Below, one piece after another: positions 46,110 through 56,859 of a stretch of 64,000 nucleotides of DNA. Both the position numbers and the translations under genes were made by a program. The notes below the pieces were generated by a model. The model saw nothing but the letters and a program-made list of their open reading frames with translations, was not told where the DNA came from and made no database searches. Where the stretch lies: contig JANRJI010000090.1 of the NCBI GenBank assembly GCA_033764055.1, positions 1 through 64,000 of the forward strand, written 5' to 3'. How positions within the stretch are numbered: the stretch's first letter is position 1; every line of letters begins with the position of its first letter. This stretch comes from Ga0077555 sp033764055 (lineage in GTDB: Bacteria > Pseudomonadota > Alphaproteobacteria > Rhizobiales > Hyphomicrobiaceae).

Positions 46110-46490
46110 GCCCCGGCTGCTGTGGCAAGCCCGGGGCGCCGACACCCCTCGCATCCGTTCCCCGCCTGCTGCGCACCCATGCTCGTCCCACATGCTCGTC
46201 CTCGCGGAGGGCTGCAACACACATCCATTTCTGCAGACATCGCCGATCGGACCCCGCCGCCCCGAGGCGGCACACCCCGAATACCTGGCCAGTCTGACGA
46301 GCAGACCGGCCGAAGCCGGGCGGGCAACCCCTTTCGCGCCGTCAACGGTTGGCATATATATGCAGCGACTCGTTGCCGTCGGCATCAGAAGTTCTTGGCT
46401 GCCGAGAAGCGATTCCCCTACGAGAGAGGCTCCCGCGTCCGCTGCCGACAAGCTTTCAGCCCGTCGTTTTCCAGGAAGGCGATCACCGCG
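46110..46490. other. Intergenic region between folK and the NYN gene
   Basis: The 381 bases between two divergent genes hold no convincing gene, although long frames are open on both strands. Visible are an imperfect GC hairpin near 46250-46270 and one AT-rich perfect palindrome, GCATATATATGC (46352-46363). The palindrome contains a TATATA that could serve as a -10 element for the NYN gene 128 bases downstream. Part of the left end belongs to folK if its ATG at 46154 is used. Confidence 0.5.
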
Positions 46491-47129
46491 ATGTTTTTCT
46501 ATCCAACCGAGCGTATAGCCCTCTTCATCGACGGTGCGAACCTTTACGCGACGGCGAAAGCCCTGGGCTTCGACATCGATTACAAGCGCCTCCTGTCCGT
46601 CTTCCGCAACAAGGGTCGCCTCGTGCGGGCGCTGTACTATACGGCGCTCGCCGAAGATCAGGAGTACTCATCGATCAGGCCTCTGATCGACTGGTTGGAC
46701 TACAATGGCTATACGATGGTCACCAAGCCGACCAAAGAATATACTGACGCGTCGGGCCGTCGCAAAATTAAGGGCAATATGGACATCGAGCTGACAGTCG
46801 ATGCCATGGAGCTCGCCGAGCACCTCGATCACGTGGTGCTGTTCTCCGGCGACGGCGACTTCCGCTCGCTGGTTGCCGCGCTCCAGCACAAGGGGATCAG
46901 GGTCAGCGTCGCCTCGACCCTCCATACCCAGCCACCCATGGTTGCCGACGAGCTGCGCAGACAGGCCGACCAGTTCATCGATGTCGCTGATCTCGAGAAA
47001 GAAATCTGCCGCGATCCGGCAGCCCGGGTGCCGCGCGAGGCCCGGGAGACGCGGCTTCAACAACTGCGGGCCCAGCGCACAGAGCGCGAGCCCTATCCTA
47101 CGACGAGCGACGATCCGCTCGATATCTGA
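46491..47129 (+). CDS. NYN domain (LabA/DUF88-like) protein, putative RNase
   Basis: A 212-residue protein with the PIN-like NYN fold. It begins MFFYPTERIALFIDGANLYA, with the first catalytic Asp at the end of strand 1. Further acidic residues follow in GNMDIELTVDAMELAEHLDH and SGDGDFRSLVAAL, which completes the set expected of a metal-dependent nuclease. The last 50 residues are charged and variable. Proteins of this type are well conserved in alphaproteobacteria and are thought to act on RNA; no target is known here. The ATG lies about 12 bases after AGGAAGG. The upstream frame is open for 330 codons but carries no recognisable protein. Confidence 0.85.
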   Translation: MFFYPTERIALFIDGANLYATAKALGFDIDYKRLLSVFRNKGRLVRALYYTALAEDQEYSSIRPLIDWLDYNGYTMVTKPTKEYTDASGRRKIKGNMDIELTVDAMELAEHLDHVVLFSGDGDFRSLVAALQHKGIRVSVASTLHTQPPMVADELRRQADQFIDVADLEKEICRDPAARVPREARETRLQQLRAQRTEREPYPTTSDDPLDI

Positions 47130-47225
47130 GGCAAAGGGGGCGACGTCGCAACTCTGAGACCAGCGGGCGGTGAGCTGGCGCACGCTGACGCCAAGGCGCA
47201 CGCCTCAGTCGACCGGTCCCTTCAT

Positions 47226-47873
47226 ATGATCGAGCTTACGAGCGCCATCGAGCCGGAGCACAACTGCAAGCTCTGCCCGCGCCTCGCAGCGTTCCGCCAG
47301 GAAAATCGCTCGTCATCGCCCACGTGGTACAATGCGCCCGTGCCGTCCTTCGGATCGCCGGATGCGCGCGTCCTGATCGTCGGCCTGGCTCCTGGTCTCA
47401 AGGGGGCGAACCGAACCGGCCGCCCGTTCACCGGAGATTATGCAGGCGATCTTCTGTACAAGACCTTGCTCGAGACGGGCTTCGCCTGTGGCCGGTATGA
47501 CGCCCGCTCCGACGACGACCTCGCCCTCATCGACTGTCGGATCACCAATGCGGTGCGCTGCGTCCCGCCACAGAACAAGCCGACGCCAGCGGAGATCATT
47601 TCCTGCCGCGGCTTCCTCGCTTCGACGTTGTCGGCGATGCCGCGCCTCCTATCGATTCTCGCATTGGGGCGCATCGCCCACGACAGCGTGCTTTCAGTTT
47701 TGAGGGCCCGCAAGGCGGCTTTTGCATTCCGGCACGGCGCCGTCCACGAGCCGGCTCCAGGGCTGAGGGTCTACGACAGCTACCACTGCTCGCGATACAA
47801 TACGAATACAGGCGTCCTGACGCCTGACATGTTCCGCGCGGTCATGACTGCGGTGCGTGCCGGTCTGGACTAA
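47226..47873 (+). CDS. Family 5 uracil-DNA glycosylase with Fe-S cluster (UdgB type)
   Basis: A 215-residue base-excision enzyme that removes uracil and some other damaged bases. The four cluster cysteines are visible as CKLCPRL near residue 14 and CRITNAVRC near residue 105-113. Catalytic motif 1 reads IVGLAPGLKGANRTGRPFTG, matching family 5 (A-x-x-x-G with GANRTGRPFTGD). Motif 2 is in YHCSRYNTNTG near residue 180. Length is as in UdgB of thermophiles and actinobacteria. The start ATG has no strong ribosome-binding site, but the next methionine lies within the conserved part. Confidence 0.88.
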   Translation: MIELTSAIEPEHNCKLCPRLAAFRQENRSSSPTWYNAPVPSFGSPDARVLIVGLAPGLKGANRTGRPFTGDYAGDLLYKTLLETGFACGRYDARSDDDLALIDCRITNAVRCVPPQNKPTPAEIISCRGFLASTLSAMPRLLSILALGRIAHDSVLSVLRARKAAFAFRHGAVHEPAPGLRVYDSYHCSRYNTNTGVLTPDMFRAVMTAVRAGLD

Positions 47874-47937
47874 CCAGCCGGCGCCGGGGGGATCGTCTCA
47901 GACAGGCAAAGTGCGGCGCGCTCTTCGCCCGGCACCA

Positions 47938-48537
47938 TCAGCGATTGAGGGCGACCACCAGGGCGCGGACGTTGCCGCCATTCTCGGCGATGTAATTCTC
48001 GAACAGCCGCTTGAGGAACGGCGTCATCCAGAAGCCGTACACCATCGCATCGCGAACGCGGTAGACGTTCCCCGTCTTCGCCAGCAGCCAGCGCACGTCG
48101 TAGCTCGAGCCGTCGCGCAGAGTAACCACGCTGTCGACCATGATACCCTGGCCGCCCCTGAGACTGCCTGTGATTTTGAAGCCGGCGACCGGATACTTCG
48201 GCGCCTCGGTCGCCGCATAGCGGCCGATGAACCGAACCATACCCGACAGATAGCCGGGCTTGTCCTCGACCTTCAGCTGCTGACGGTAGCTACCGAGAGA
48301 ATAGCTGCCGATATACCCGGTGTCGGCATAGCGGTGGATGACGCCGGCGAAGGCCGCCGGCGAGCGCGACCGAGACGCCGTAAGCAACTCCTGGGCCACC
48401 TTCTCCATGAACGCTACGGCCGGATCCGCCGCGCGCGCCCTCTCGAACGAGCTGAGCAGCCCGATCCAGACCGCAATTAGGCCGACAACTATGCCGCGCA
48501 AGCCTGCCGGCCATGTCGGAAGAGCCAATCCCGCCAT
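47938..48537 (-). CDS. MlaC/Ttg2D-family phospholipid-binding ABC substrate protein
   Basis: A 199-residue protein with an N-terminal signal or anchor (LRGIVVGLIAVWIGLLSS) and the MlaC fold, which shuttles phospholipids between the outer membrane and an inner-membrane ABC complex. Family features are the early amphipathic helix (AVAFMEKVAQELL), YADTGYIGSYSLGSYRQQ, VDSVVTLRDGSSYDVRWLLA and FLKRLFENYIAENGG near the C-terminus. The other Mla genes are not in the window, so this copy is an orphan and might serve hopanoid or other lipid transport, as in some Hyphomicrobiales. Confidence 0.8.
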   Translation of the reverse strand: MAGLALPTWPAGLRGIVVGLIAVWIGLLSSFERARAADPAVAFMEKVAQELLTASRSRSPAAFAGVIHRYADTGYIGSYSLGSYRQQLKVEDKPGYLSGMVRFIGRYAATEAPKYPVAGFKITGSLRGGQGIMVDSVVTLRDGSSYDVRWLLAKTGNVYRVRDAMVYGFWMTPFLKRLFENYIAENGGNVRALVVALNR

Positions 48538-48717
48538 CGCATTCCCCGTTAGCTACGCGCGGGCGCCCTCAGCCGGCCCCCTACCCCCATGCGGGGGCAA
48601 TGGACCACGGAGCGGCTCGCACGTCAAAGCGTTGCCAAGCCGCAGGAGCGTGGGCCACGACAAAGGCGAAATTGGGAGTGCCGCGCGAGCTGCCAGCGAA
48701 AGGGCCGATCCGGACAC

Positions 48718-49356
48718 TTAGGCACCCGCAGGCCGCCATGCCCCCGTGACCGGAAACTCGAAGCTTCTCGTAGATGGACGCTCGTACATGGTGCGCGGCG
48801 AGACCTCCGGCAACCCGAGCAGCGCCTTGGCCTCGTCGAGCGTTCTCTGCGTGACCTTGTCGGCGACCATCAGTGTGACGTCACGGCGGGCATCCGGATG
48901 CACCAGAACGATCTCGTGCGTGACACCCGACAGCGAGGCCCGGATATGATGGGCGAGACCCAGGTAGCTCGCGATCGGCGCCGACCAGGCTCTCGGCTCC
49001 AGGCCGACGCGATCTACGACGTGAACCGCCCCCTCCGCGATTTCGACCTGCCGTGAGGCCCACAGCCGCACCAGGGCCAGCCGCGCCGGCAGCACGAACA
49101 GGGAGAGCCAGAGCAGCACGCCCAGCGCGATCTGAAGGCTGGCCACCGGTCGCTCGGCCAGCAACGCCAACGTCTGCGGCTCCGCTATCGCACGCGCCGC
49201 AACGATCGTCAGCGGCACCGACAGGGCGAGAGCGGCCGGCAGGAAGAGCAGAAGGCGTGACAGCGCAGACCCGCGCGACGACCGCTGATCGAGGCGGAGC
49301 GGCAAGCTCGAGAAGCCGGGTGACGGAGTGACCCGATCGAAAATAACATGCGCCAT
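48718..49356 (-). CDS. Membrane protein of unknown function
   Basis: A 212-residue protein with two adjacent membrane helices (about residues 33-55 and 72-95) joined by a short loop. A soluble C-terminal half of about 115 residues looks like a small PH-like or beta domain (VEIAEGAVHVVDRVGL, HEIVLVHPDARRDVTLMVAD). I do not recognise the family. It ends 180 bases from the MlaC-like gene on the same strand. The ATG at 49356 lies close to an AT-containing gap upstream that also carries the divergent promoter of the ArsR-methyltransferase gene. Confidence 0.65.
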   Translation of the reverse strand: MAHVIFDRVTPSPGFSSLPLRLDQRSSRGSALSRLLLFLPAALALSVPLTIVAARAIAEPQTLALLAERPVASLQIALGVLLWLSLFVLPARLALVRLWASRQVEIAEGAVHVVDRVGLEPRAWSAPIASYLGLAHHIRASLSGVTHEIVLVHPDARRDVTLMVADKVTQRTLDEAKALLGLPEVSPRTMYERPSTRSFEFPVTGAWRPAGA

Positions 49357-49499
49357 GTCTCTGTTCCCCCAGTGAGATAGCGGGCGCAGCCTAACGCGGG
49401 GGCGGTTGCGGTGCCGTTAACCGTACTGGACATTTCGGGCGACAAAAGACGACCACGAACGGCTCGTCCACAACGCTAGACGGCCAGCGCACCGAGGAC

Positions 49500-49528
49500 T
49501 TGACACATAAAGATATCTTTATATTTAT
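49500..49528 (+). promoter_or_regulatory. Promoter with embedded palindromic operator for the ArsR-methyltransferase/metF unit
   Basis: TTGACA (49500-49505) is a perfect -35 element. A perfect 16-bp palindrome, ATAAAGATATCTTTAT (49507-49522), fills the spacer and ATTTAT (49523-49528) lies 17 bases from the -35. The operator would block RNA polymerase directly. Its form fits the operators of ArsR-type regulators of the SAM cycle (SahR group). That comparison is from memory, not a search. Confidence 0.65.
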
Positions 49529-49553
49529 GCGCACGCTAACCGCGGAGACCCCG

Positions 49554-50558
49554 GTGCTCGATCAACGGACAGTGCTGGCGATGCTGAGGGCTGCGGCAGA
49601 GCCGACGCGCCTCAGGGTGCTCGCGCTGCTCGCGCCGGGTGAGCTCAGCGTCAAGGATCTGACCCGCATCCTCAATCAAAGTCAGCCCCGGATCAGTCGG
49701 CATCTGAAGCTGATGGCCGAGGCCGGCTTGGTCGAGCGCGTGCGCGACGGCAGCTGGGCCTACTTCCAGCTGGTCGACAGCGGCCCGCGCGGTGAGCTCG
49801 CGCGGGGGCTGCTCGCCTCCATCGACCCCGCCGACCCAGTCCTCGCTCGTGACAGGCAGCGGGCCGTGACCGTCAAGCTGGAGCGCGAGGCCGCAGCGCA
49901 GACCTATTTCCGGGAGAATGCGGCCGAGTGGGATCGCATCCGGTCGCTGCACGTCGCCGAGCGCGAGGTCGAGGCCGCCGTCTGCGACGCCTTCGGTCCA
50001 GGACCGTTCGATCTTCTCGTCGATCTCGGCACGGGAACGGGCCGCATGCTCGAGCTGCTGGCAGACCGCTATGTCCGGGCGGTCGGCTTCGACATCAACC
50101 ACACGATGCTGGCCTATGCCCGCAGCAAGCTCGAGACGGCGGGAGCCACCACCGCCAGCGTCCGGCATGGTGATCTCTACGACGTCGCGCTCGAGGATGG
50201 TGCGGCGGATGCCGTGATCATGCATCAGGTGCTGCATTTCCTCACCGAGCCGCAACAGGCGATCCGCGAGGCGGCGCGTGTTTTGGCGCCGGGGGGCCGG
50301 CTGGTGATCGTGGATTTCGCGGCGCACGGGCTCGAGTTCCTCCGTGAGGAGTTCGCGCACGAGCGGCTCGGCTTCACCGACGTCCAGGTCACCCAGTGGC
50401 TCACCGATGCGGGCCTGGAGACGTCGCCGCCGCGGCGCCTTGATCAGGCGGGAGGCGACAGCAAGGCGCGTCTCACCGTGATGTTGTGGACAGCCCGCCG
50501 TCCGGGGGCCGATCGAGCCGCGTCCCGGCACACCCGCCAGAGCAAAGTGGAGGCATGA
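49554..50558 (+). CDS. ArsR-type regulator fused to a SAM-dependent methyltransferase domain
   Basis: A 334-residue fusion. The winged-helix ArsR domain occupies about 1-95 (AAAEPTRLRVLALLAPGELS, VKDLTRILNQSQPRISRHLK, LMAEAGLVERVRDGSWAYF) and a class I methyltransferase domain about 130-300, with motif I DLGTGTGRML and ALEDGAADAVIMHQVLHFL. Regulators of this type in alphaproteobacteria often sit beside methionine genes and probably use the methyltransferase pocket to sense SAM or SAH. The start is taken as GTG at 49554, with GGAG 6 bases upstream. The ATG at 49527 would overlap the -10 element of the promoter just described. It overlaps metF as ATGA. Confidence 0.83.
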   Translation: MLDQRTVLAMLRAAAEPTRLRVLALLAPGELSVKDLTRILNQSQPRISRHLKLMAEAGLVERVRDGSWAYFQLVDSGPRGELARGLLASIDPADPVLARDRQRAVTVKLEREAAAQTYFRENAAEWDRIRSLHVAEREVEAAVCDAFGPGPFDLLVDLGTGTGRMLELLADRYVRAVGFDINHTMLAYARSKLETAGATTASVRHGDLYDVALEDGAADAVIMHQVLHFLTEPQQAIREAARVLAPGGRLVIVDFAAHGLEFLREEFAHERLGFTDVQVTQWLTDAGLETSPPRRLDQAGGDSKARLTVMLWTARRPGADRAASRHTRQSKVEA

Positions 50559-51478
50559 TGGCGATGGTCGACCAGCTCGAGCGCAGGAGCCGCATCGTCG
50601 GCAACGGCGACATCGATGTTTCCTTCGAGTTCTTTCCGCCGAAGACGGAGCGGATGGAGGAGGCGCTGTGGGGCGCCATTGGACGGCTGGCCCCACTCGG
50701 CCCTGCCTTCGTCTCCGTCACCTATGGGGCGGGAGGTTCCACGCGCGAGCGCACCCACAACACCGTGGCGCGCCTCGTGCGCGAGACGTCGCTGAAGCCG
50801 GCTGCGCACCTGACCTGTGTCAACGCCACCCGCGAGCAGGTCGACGAGGTCGTGCGCGATTATGCGAGGGCAGGTGTCCGCCATATCGTGGCACTACGCG
50901 GCGACCCGCCGGCTGGTGTCGGCACCCGCTACGAGCCACACCCCGGCGGCTATGCGCAGGCCGCGGATCTGGTCGCTGGAATCAAACGCATCGGTGGCTT
51001 TGAGGTGTCGGTCGGGGGCTACCCCGAGAAGCATCCGGAGAGCCCGTCGATCGCGGCCGACATAGAGTTCCTGAAGTCGAAGGTCGACGCGGGCGCTGAC
51101 CGCATCATCACGCAGTTTTTCTTCGACAACGCCCACTACCTCCGCTTTCTCGAGCGTGTCCGCGCGAGCGGGATATGGTGTCCTGTCGTGCCCGGAATCG
51201 TGCCGATTCACAACTTCAAGCAGGTGTCCGGTTTTGCCGGGAAGACGGGCGCCACCATGCCTGCATGGCTGGCCCGCCGCTTCGAGGGCCTCGACGATGA
51301 CCAAGGCACCTCACATCTCGTCGCGGCGGCGGTCGCAGCCGAGCAGGTGCTGGATCTGGTGGACCACGGCGTGCGCCAGTTCCATTTCTACACGCTCAAC
51401 CGCGCCGACCTCGTCTATGCGATCTGCCACCTGCTGGGCCTTCGCCCGCAACACCCGACCGCGGAGGCCGCAGCGTGA
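50555..51478 (+). CDS. metF: 5,10-methylenetetrahydrofolate reductase
   Basis: MetF is the flavoprotein that reduces methylene-THF to 5-methyl-THF, the methyl donor for methionine synthase. The 307-residue TIM-barrel protein shows DVSFEFFPPKTERMEEALW, SVTYGAGGSTRERT, AHLTCVNATREQVDEVV, ALRGDPPAG, the FAD region VGGYPEKHPES and ITQFFFDNAHYLRF. All are intact. It starts in an ATGA overlap with the regulator. A GGAGG just upstream fits the second or third methionine (50558 or 50564) better. A strong hairpin follows. Confidence 0.96.
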   Translation: MMAMVDQLERRSRIVGNGDIDVSFEFFPPKTERMEEALWGAIGRLAPLGPAFVSVTYGAGGSTRERTHNTVARLVRETSLKPAAHLTCVNATREQVDEVVRDYARAGVRHIVALRGDPPAGVGTRYEPHPGGYAQAADLVAGIKRIGGFEVSVGGYPEKHPESPSIAADIEFLKSKVDAGADRIITQFFFDNAHYLRFLERVRASGIWCPVVPGIVPIHNFKQVSGFAGKTGATMPAWLARRFEGLDDDQGTSHLVAAAVAAEQVLDLVDHGVRQFHFYTLNRADLVYAICHLLGLRPQHPTAEAAA

Positions 51479-51497
51479 GGCACGGCTCGCCGAAACG

Positions 51498-51529
51498 CCG
51501 ACGCCCGGCCCAAGCGGGTCGGGCGTCGG
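51498..51529 (+). terminator. Strong hairpin after metF
   Basis: A stem of 14 pairs (10 outer pairs CCGACGCCCG with CGGGCGTCGG, one G-U and three inner pairs) closes on a 4-base loop, 20 bases after the metF stop. It separates metF from the downstream methionine synthase genes, so those need their own promoter. Confidence 0.65.
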
Positions 51530-51553
51530 TCGAGTTGCAGATCCCGGCGCAGA

Positions 51554-51787
51554 TCAGTGGTAGCGGCGGCCGTAGCCGTAGCTGCACCGCGTCTTCCAGT
51601 GCTTGCAGCAGCGGTACTTCTTATATCCGTAGCCGCAATAGCCATGGTGCACGCAGTAGCGATAGCATCTGGCTTCCTCGACGGCGCTCTTCGGCTTCAG
51701 CAGATCCGAAGTGCTCATCGGTGCCGCCACCGCGGCGACAGGCAGAGCAGCAAAGGCAATCGTGGCAACAAGGGTGCGCAAGCGCAT
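51554..51787 (-). CDS. Small secreted Cys/Tyr/His-rich protein
   Basis: A 77-residue protein. The signal peptide is clear (MRLRTLVATIAFAALPVAAV then AAP). The mature part begins with a neutral stretch (MSTSDLLKPKSAVEEA) and then becomes unusual: CYRYCVHHGYCGYGYKKYRC, then CKHWKTRCSYGYGRRYH. That is six cysteines, nine tyrosines and four histidines in 37 residues. This suggests a disulfide- or metal-stabilised extracytoplasmic peptide. I do not recognise a family. TGGAG lies 8 bases before the ATG. It is encoded between metF and metH on the opposite strand. Confidence 0.7.
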   Translation of the reverse strand: MRLRTLVATIAFAALPVAAVAAPMSTSDLLKPKSAVEEARCYRYCVHHGYCGYGYKKYRCCKHWKTRCSYGYGRRYH

Positions 51788-51913
51788 GTTGGAACTCCAG
51801 TCAGGGCGTCCACGGCAGGATGACGGAGACGTTACCTGCGACATATTGCAGGCGCAATGAGCACAAACGCTGAACGCTGAAAATCTCCACCATTCTCCTT
51901 ACCAGAGGCACCG

Positions 51914-52999
51914 ATGCCGACAGGAATGTGCTCCCACCGTGACCTCGGCGCCACGATCAGCCGGCTCGCTGCAGCCGCCCGAGAACGAATTCTCGTCATC
52001 GACGGCGCCATGGGAACCATGATCCAGCGCCACAAGCTGGACGAGGAAGCCTACAGGGGCGAGCGGTTCCGGAGTTGGGGTCGCGACGTCAAGGGCAACA
52101 ACGACCTCCTGGTCCTGACGCAACCGGACATCATTCGCGACATTCATCGCCAGTATCTCGAGGCCGGCGCCGACATCGTCGAGACCAACACCTTCAACGC
52201 CCAGGTGATCTCCATGGCCGACTACGGCATGGAGGCGCTTGCCGACGAGATCAACGTCGCTGCGGCCCGGCTGGCCAGGGAGGCCTGCGATGCCGCGATG
52301 GCAGCCGACCCCTCGCGGCCGCGCTTCGTCGCCGGCGCCGTGGGGCCTACGAACCGCACGGCCTCGATCTCGCCCGATGTCAACGACCCGGCCTTCCGCA
52401 ACGTGACGTTCGATGACCTGCGCCTCGCCTACAAGGCCCAGGTCGAGGCACTGATCGCGGGCGGATCCGACATCATCCTGATCGAGACGATCTTCGACAC
52501 GCTGAACGCCAAGGCGGCGGGCGTCGCGACCCTCGAGGCCTTCGAGGCGACGGGCGTGTCACTGCCGATCATGATCTCGGGCACCATCACCGACCGATCT
52601 GGCCGCACCCTGTCGGGCCAGACACCGACCGCGTTCTGGTACTCGATGCGACACCTGAAGCCGTTCGCCATCGGCCTCAACTGTGCGCTCGGCGCCGATC
52701 TCATGCGGCCGCATCTGGCCGAGATCGCCGGCATTGCGGACACGCTGGTCTCGGCCTACCCGAATGCCGGCCTGCCGAACGCCATGGGCGAGTACGACGA
52801 GACCCCCGACGACATGGCCTGTCAGATCGAGAGCTGGGCTCGGGACGGCCTCGTCAACATCGTCGGCGGCTGCTGCGGCTCGACGCCCGACCACATCCGT
52901 CACGTCGCCGAGCACGTGGCGAAATTCAAGCCGCGGAAGGTGCCGAGAATCGCACCCAAAATGCGGCTTTCAGGGCTCGAGGCATTCGTGGCGGGGTGA
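51914..52999 (+). CDS. metH: Methionine synthase, homocysteine-binding half (split MetH)
   Basis: A 361-residue protein equal to module 1 of cobalamin-dependent methionine synthase. It binds homocysteine through zinc and activates its thiol. Evidence: ILVIDGAMGTMIQRHKLDEE near the start, GPTNRTASISPDVNDPAFRN, and the three zinc cysteines in LNCALG (about residue 256) and GGCCGSTPDHI (about 317-318). It ends at MRLSGLEAFVAG, exactly where the linker to the folate module begins in full-length MetH. The other modules are in a separate gene 1 kb downstream. AGAGG sits 6 bases before the ATG. The TGA shares its last base with the ATG of the next ORF. Confidence 0.94.
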   Translation: MPTGMCSHRDLGATISRLAAAARERILVIDGAMGTMIQRHKLDEEAYRGERFRSWGRDVKGNNDLLVLTQPDIIRDIHRQYLEAGADIVETNTFNAQVISMADYGMEALADEINVAAARLAREACDAAMAADPSRPRFVAGAVGPTNRTASISPDVNDPAFRNVTFDDLRLAYKAQVEALIAGGSDIILIETIFDTLNAKAAGVATLEAFEATGVSLPIMISGTITDRSGRTLSGQTPTAFWYSMRHLKPFAIGLNCALGADLMRPHLAEIAGIADTLVSAYPNAGLPNAMGEYDETPDDMACQIESWARDGLVNIVGGCCGSTPDHIRHVAEHVAKFKPRKVPRIAPKMRLSGLEAFVAG

Positions 53000-53319
53000 T
53001 GGAGATGAAATTGTCTCGGTTGCCACGTCTAATGACGGCCGTGGATTACCGCGCAAACGCAGAGAAAGACTTGGATATCGTGCAATTCGTGGCAGAGCGC
53101 GACCTCCTGCTGGCGGAAATCAGTTTCTTTTATCATGAGGATGGCAACCGCAATCGCGTTTTCTCAGCTGACGGTCATCGGACCCGAATGCCGTATGACG
53201 AGGTTGCTTTTCGTGAATTCAAGCACGCAATTGTCACAGCAACGAAGACTGACCTGCTGAAAGAAATCGAGAGCTGCAATCGCACATTGACTAACCTCGG
53301 TATCGAGGTCGATCAATGA
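52999..53319 (+). CDS. Hypothetical protein inserted between the two metH halves
   Basis: A 106-residue protein that I do not recognise. It is mostly charged and probably helical (MTAVDYRANAEKDLDIVQFV, then YDEVAFREFKHAIV, DLLKEIESCNRTLTNLGIEV), with no signal, membrane helix or cysteine motif. Its base composition is visibly lower in GC (near one half) than everything around it, and its codon use differs accordingly (many AAA, GAA and TTT codons), a sign of recent acquisition. Translation starts at ATG 52999 (TGATG overlap with the first metH half) or at ATG 53005. The coupling suggests it is really expressed. Confidence 0.6.
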   Translation: MEMKLSRLPRLMTAVDYRANAEKDLDIVQFVAERDLLLAEISFFYHEDGNRNRVFSADGHRTRMPYDEVAFREFKHAIVTATKTDLLKEIESCNRTLTNLGIEVDQ

Positions 53320-53370
53320 CTACTCGCTTTGCCTCCTCCTGCTTCATCGTCGACGAGCGCGGCACCTCTC

Positions 53371-53544
53371 CCTCTCCCCTTGGGGAGAGGGTCTGGGTGA
53401 GGGGGCTTGCTGCGCACGCCGACGACGACGGTGGGCCTCTGCGGATGCGGCGCCGGCACATGTTCGCAACCTCTCCGCCTGCGCCTGCCGCAAGCCCCCT
53501 CACCCGTCGGTCTGCGACCGCCGACCTCTCCCCGAGGGGAGAGG
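53371..53544. repeat. Composite inverted repeat with two nested palindromes (REP-like)
   Basis: Two near-identical 20-base palindromes, CCTCTCCCC with GGGGAGAGG, lie at 53371-53390 and 53525-53544. Inside them a perfect 16-base inverted repeat, GGGTGAGGGGGCTTGC, lies at 53395-53410 with its complement at 53490-53505. The whole 174-base block could fold into one large structure. The CTCTCCCC...GGGGAGAGGG...GGGTGAGGGGG theme is a known type of dispersed repeat in many GC-rich proteobacterial genomes. Here it lies between the 106-residue ORF and the DUF559 gene. Confidence 0.8.
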
Positions 53545-53598
53545 CGAGGCTCCGGCGTATTGGGAGGCACGCATTCAACAATCTCGGAAATCCGTGTG

Positions 53599-54005
53599 AT
53601 GCGTGAACGGCTGACACAGCTGGCGCGCGGGCTCAGGCAGCGCGAGACGAGCTCGGAGGAAAAGCTCTGGCTCGCTCTGCGCAATCGCCAGATCGACGGC
53701 TGGAGATTCAAGCGGCAAGCGCCATGCGGACGATATGTGCTCGACTTCTACTGGGCAGAGGCTCAGCTGGTGATCGAGGTTGACGGCAGCCAACACATGG
53801 AGCCGCAACATGAAAGCCGCGACTCGGAGCGCACCCGACACCTAGAGAGCTCAGGCCTCCGCGTGCTGCGCTTCACCAACTCGGACGTTCTCGACAATCT
53901 CGAAGGCGTCCTCGACGAAATCTATCTGGCGCTCGGCCAGCGATCGGCGCCACCCGCCGGCAGCTATCGTGGACGCAACGCGTTCATTGAGAAGGACGTT
54001 CGAAA

Positions 54006-54009
<4 letters not shown>
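53599..54009 (+). CDS. DUF559 protein (Vsr/PD-(D/E)XK endonuclease-like) coupled to the second metH half
   Basis: A 136-residue protein of the DUF559 family, which has the very-short-patch-repair-like nuclease fold. Visible core: QRETSSEEKLWLALRNRQID, GWRFKRQAPCGRYVLDFYW, then LVIEVDGSQHMEPQHESRDS (acidic active-site D in VLDF and E-x-D in VIEVDG) and LRVLRFTNSDVLDNLEGVLD. Function in cells is unproven. The start at 53599 follows the large inverted repeat. The end overlaps the second metH half as ATGA (54006-54009), so MetH translation may depend on this reading frame. The last 25 residues (APPAGSYRGRNAF onward) lie beyond the usual family end. Confidence 0.85.
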
Positions 54010-56699
<2,690 letters not shown>

Positions 56700-56859
56700 C
56701 GGCGAGGTGCAAGGAGGCAGCGCCCGTTATGCATCAGGACGTCTCGATTCGGGCTGCAGCCGTCCGGGCCACCTCGCAAGAAGCTCACAGCCCTGCTAGC
56801 GTGCCGCCATGCCGACGCTGTGAGTCGGCGTCCGCGGTCCGTCAGCTTGGGGGAGAGAA

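Noticed and set aside
45501..46490. Extension of the NYN protein frame by 330 codons upstream
   Set aside because: It runs antisense across folK, and the NYN family begins exactly at the ATG at 46491.
51788..51913. SAM-sensing riboswitch before the first metH half
   Set aside because: I looked for the SAM-II type used in alphaproteobacteria and saw none of its conserved segments, only a short CCTGC/GCAGG stem.
53371..53544. CRISPR-like repeats
   Set aside because: Only two palindromic copies in inverted orientation, with no regular spacers and no cas gene.
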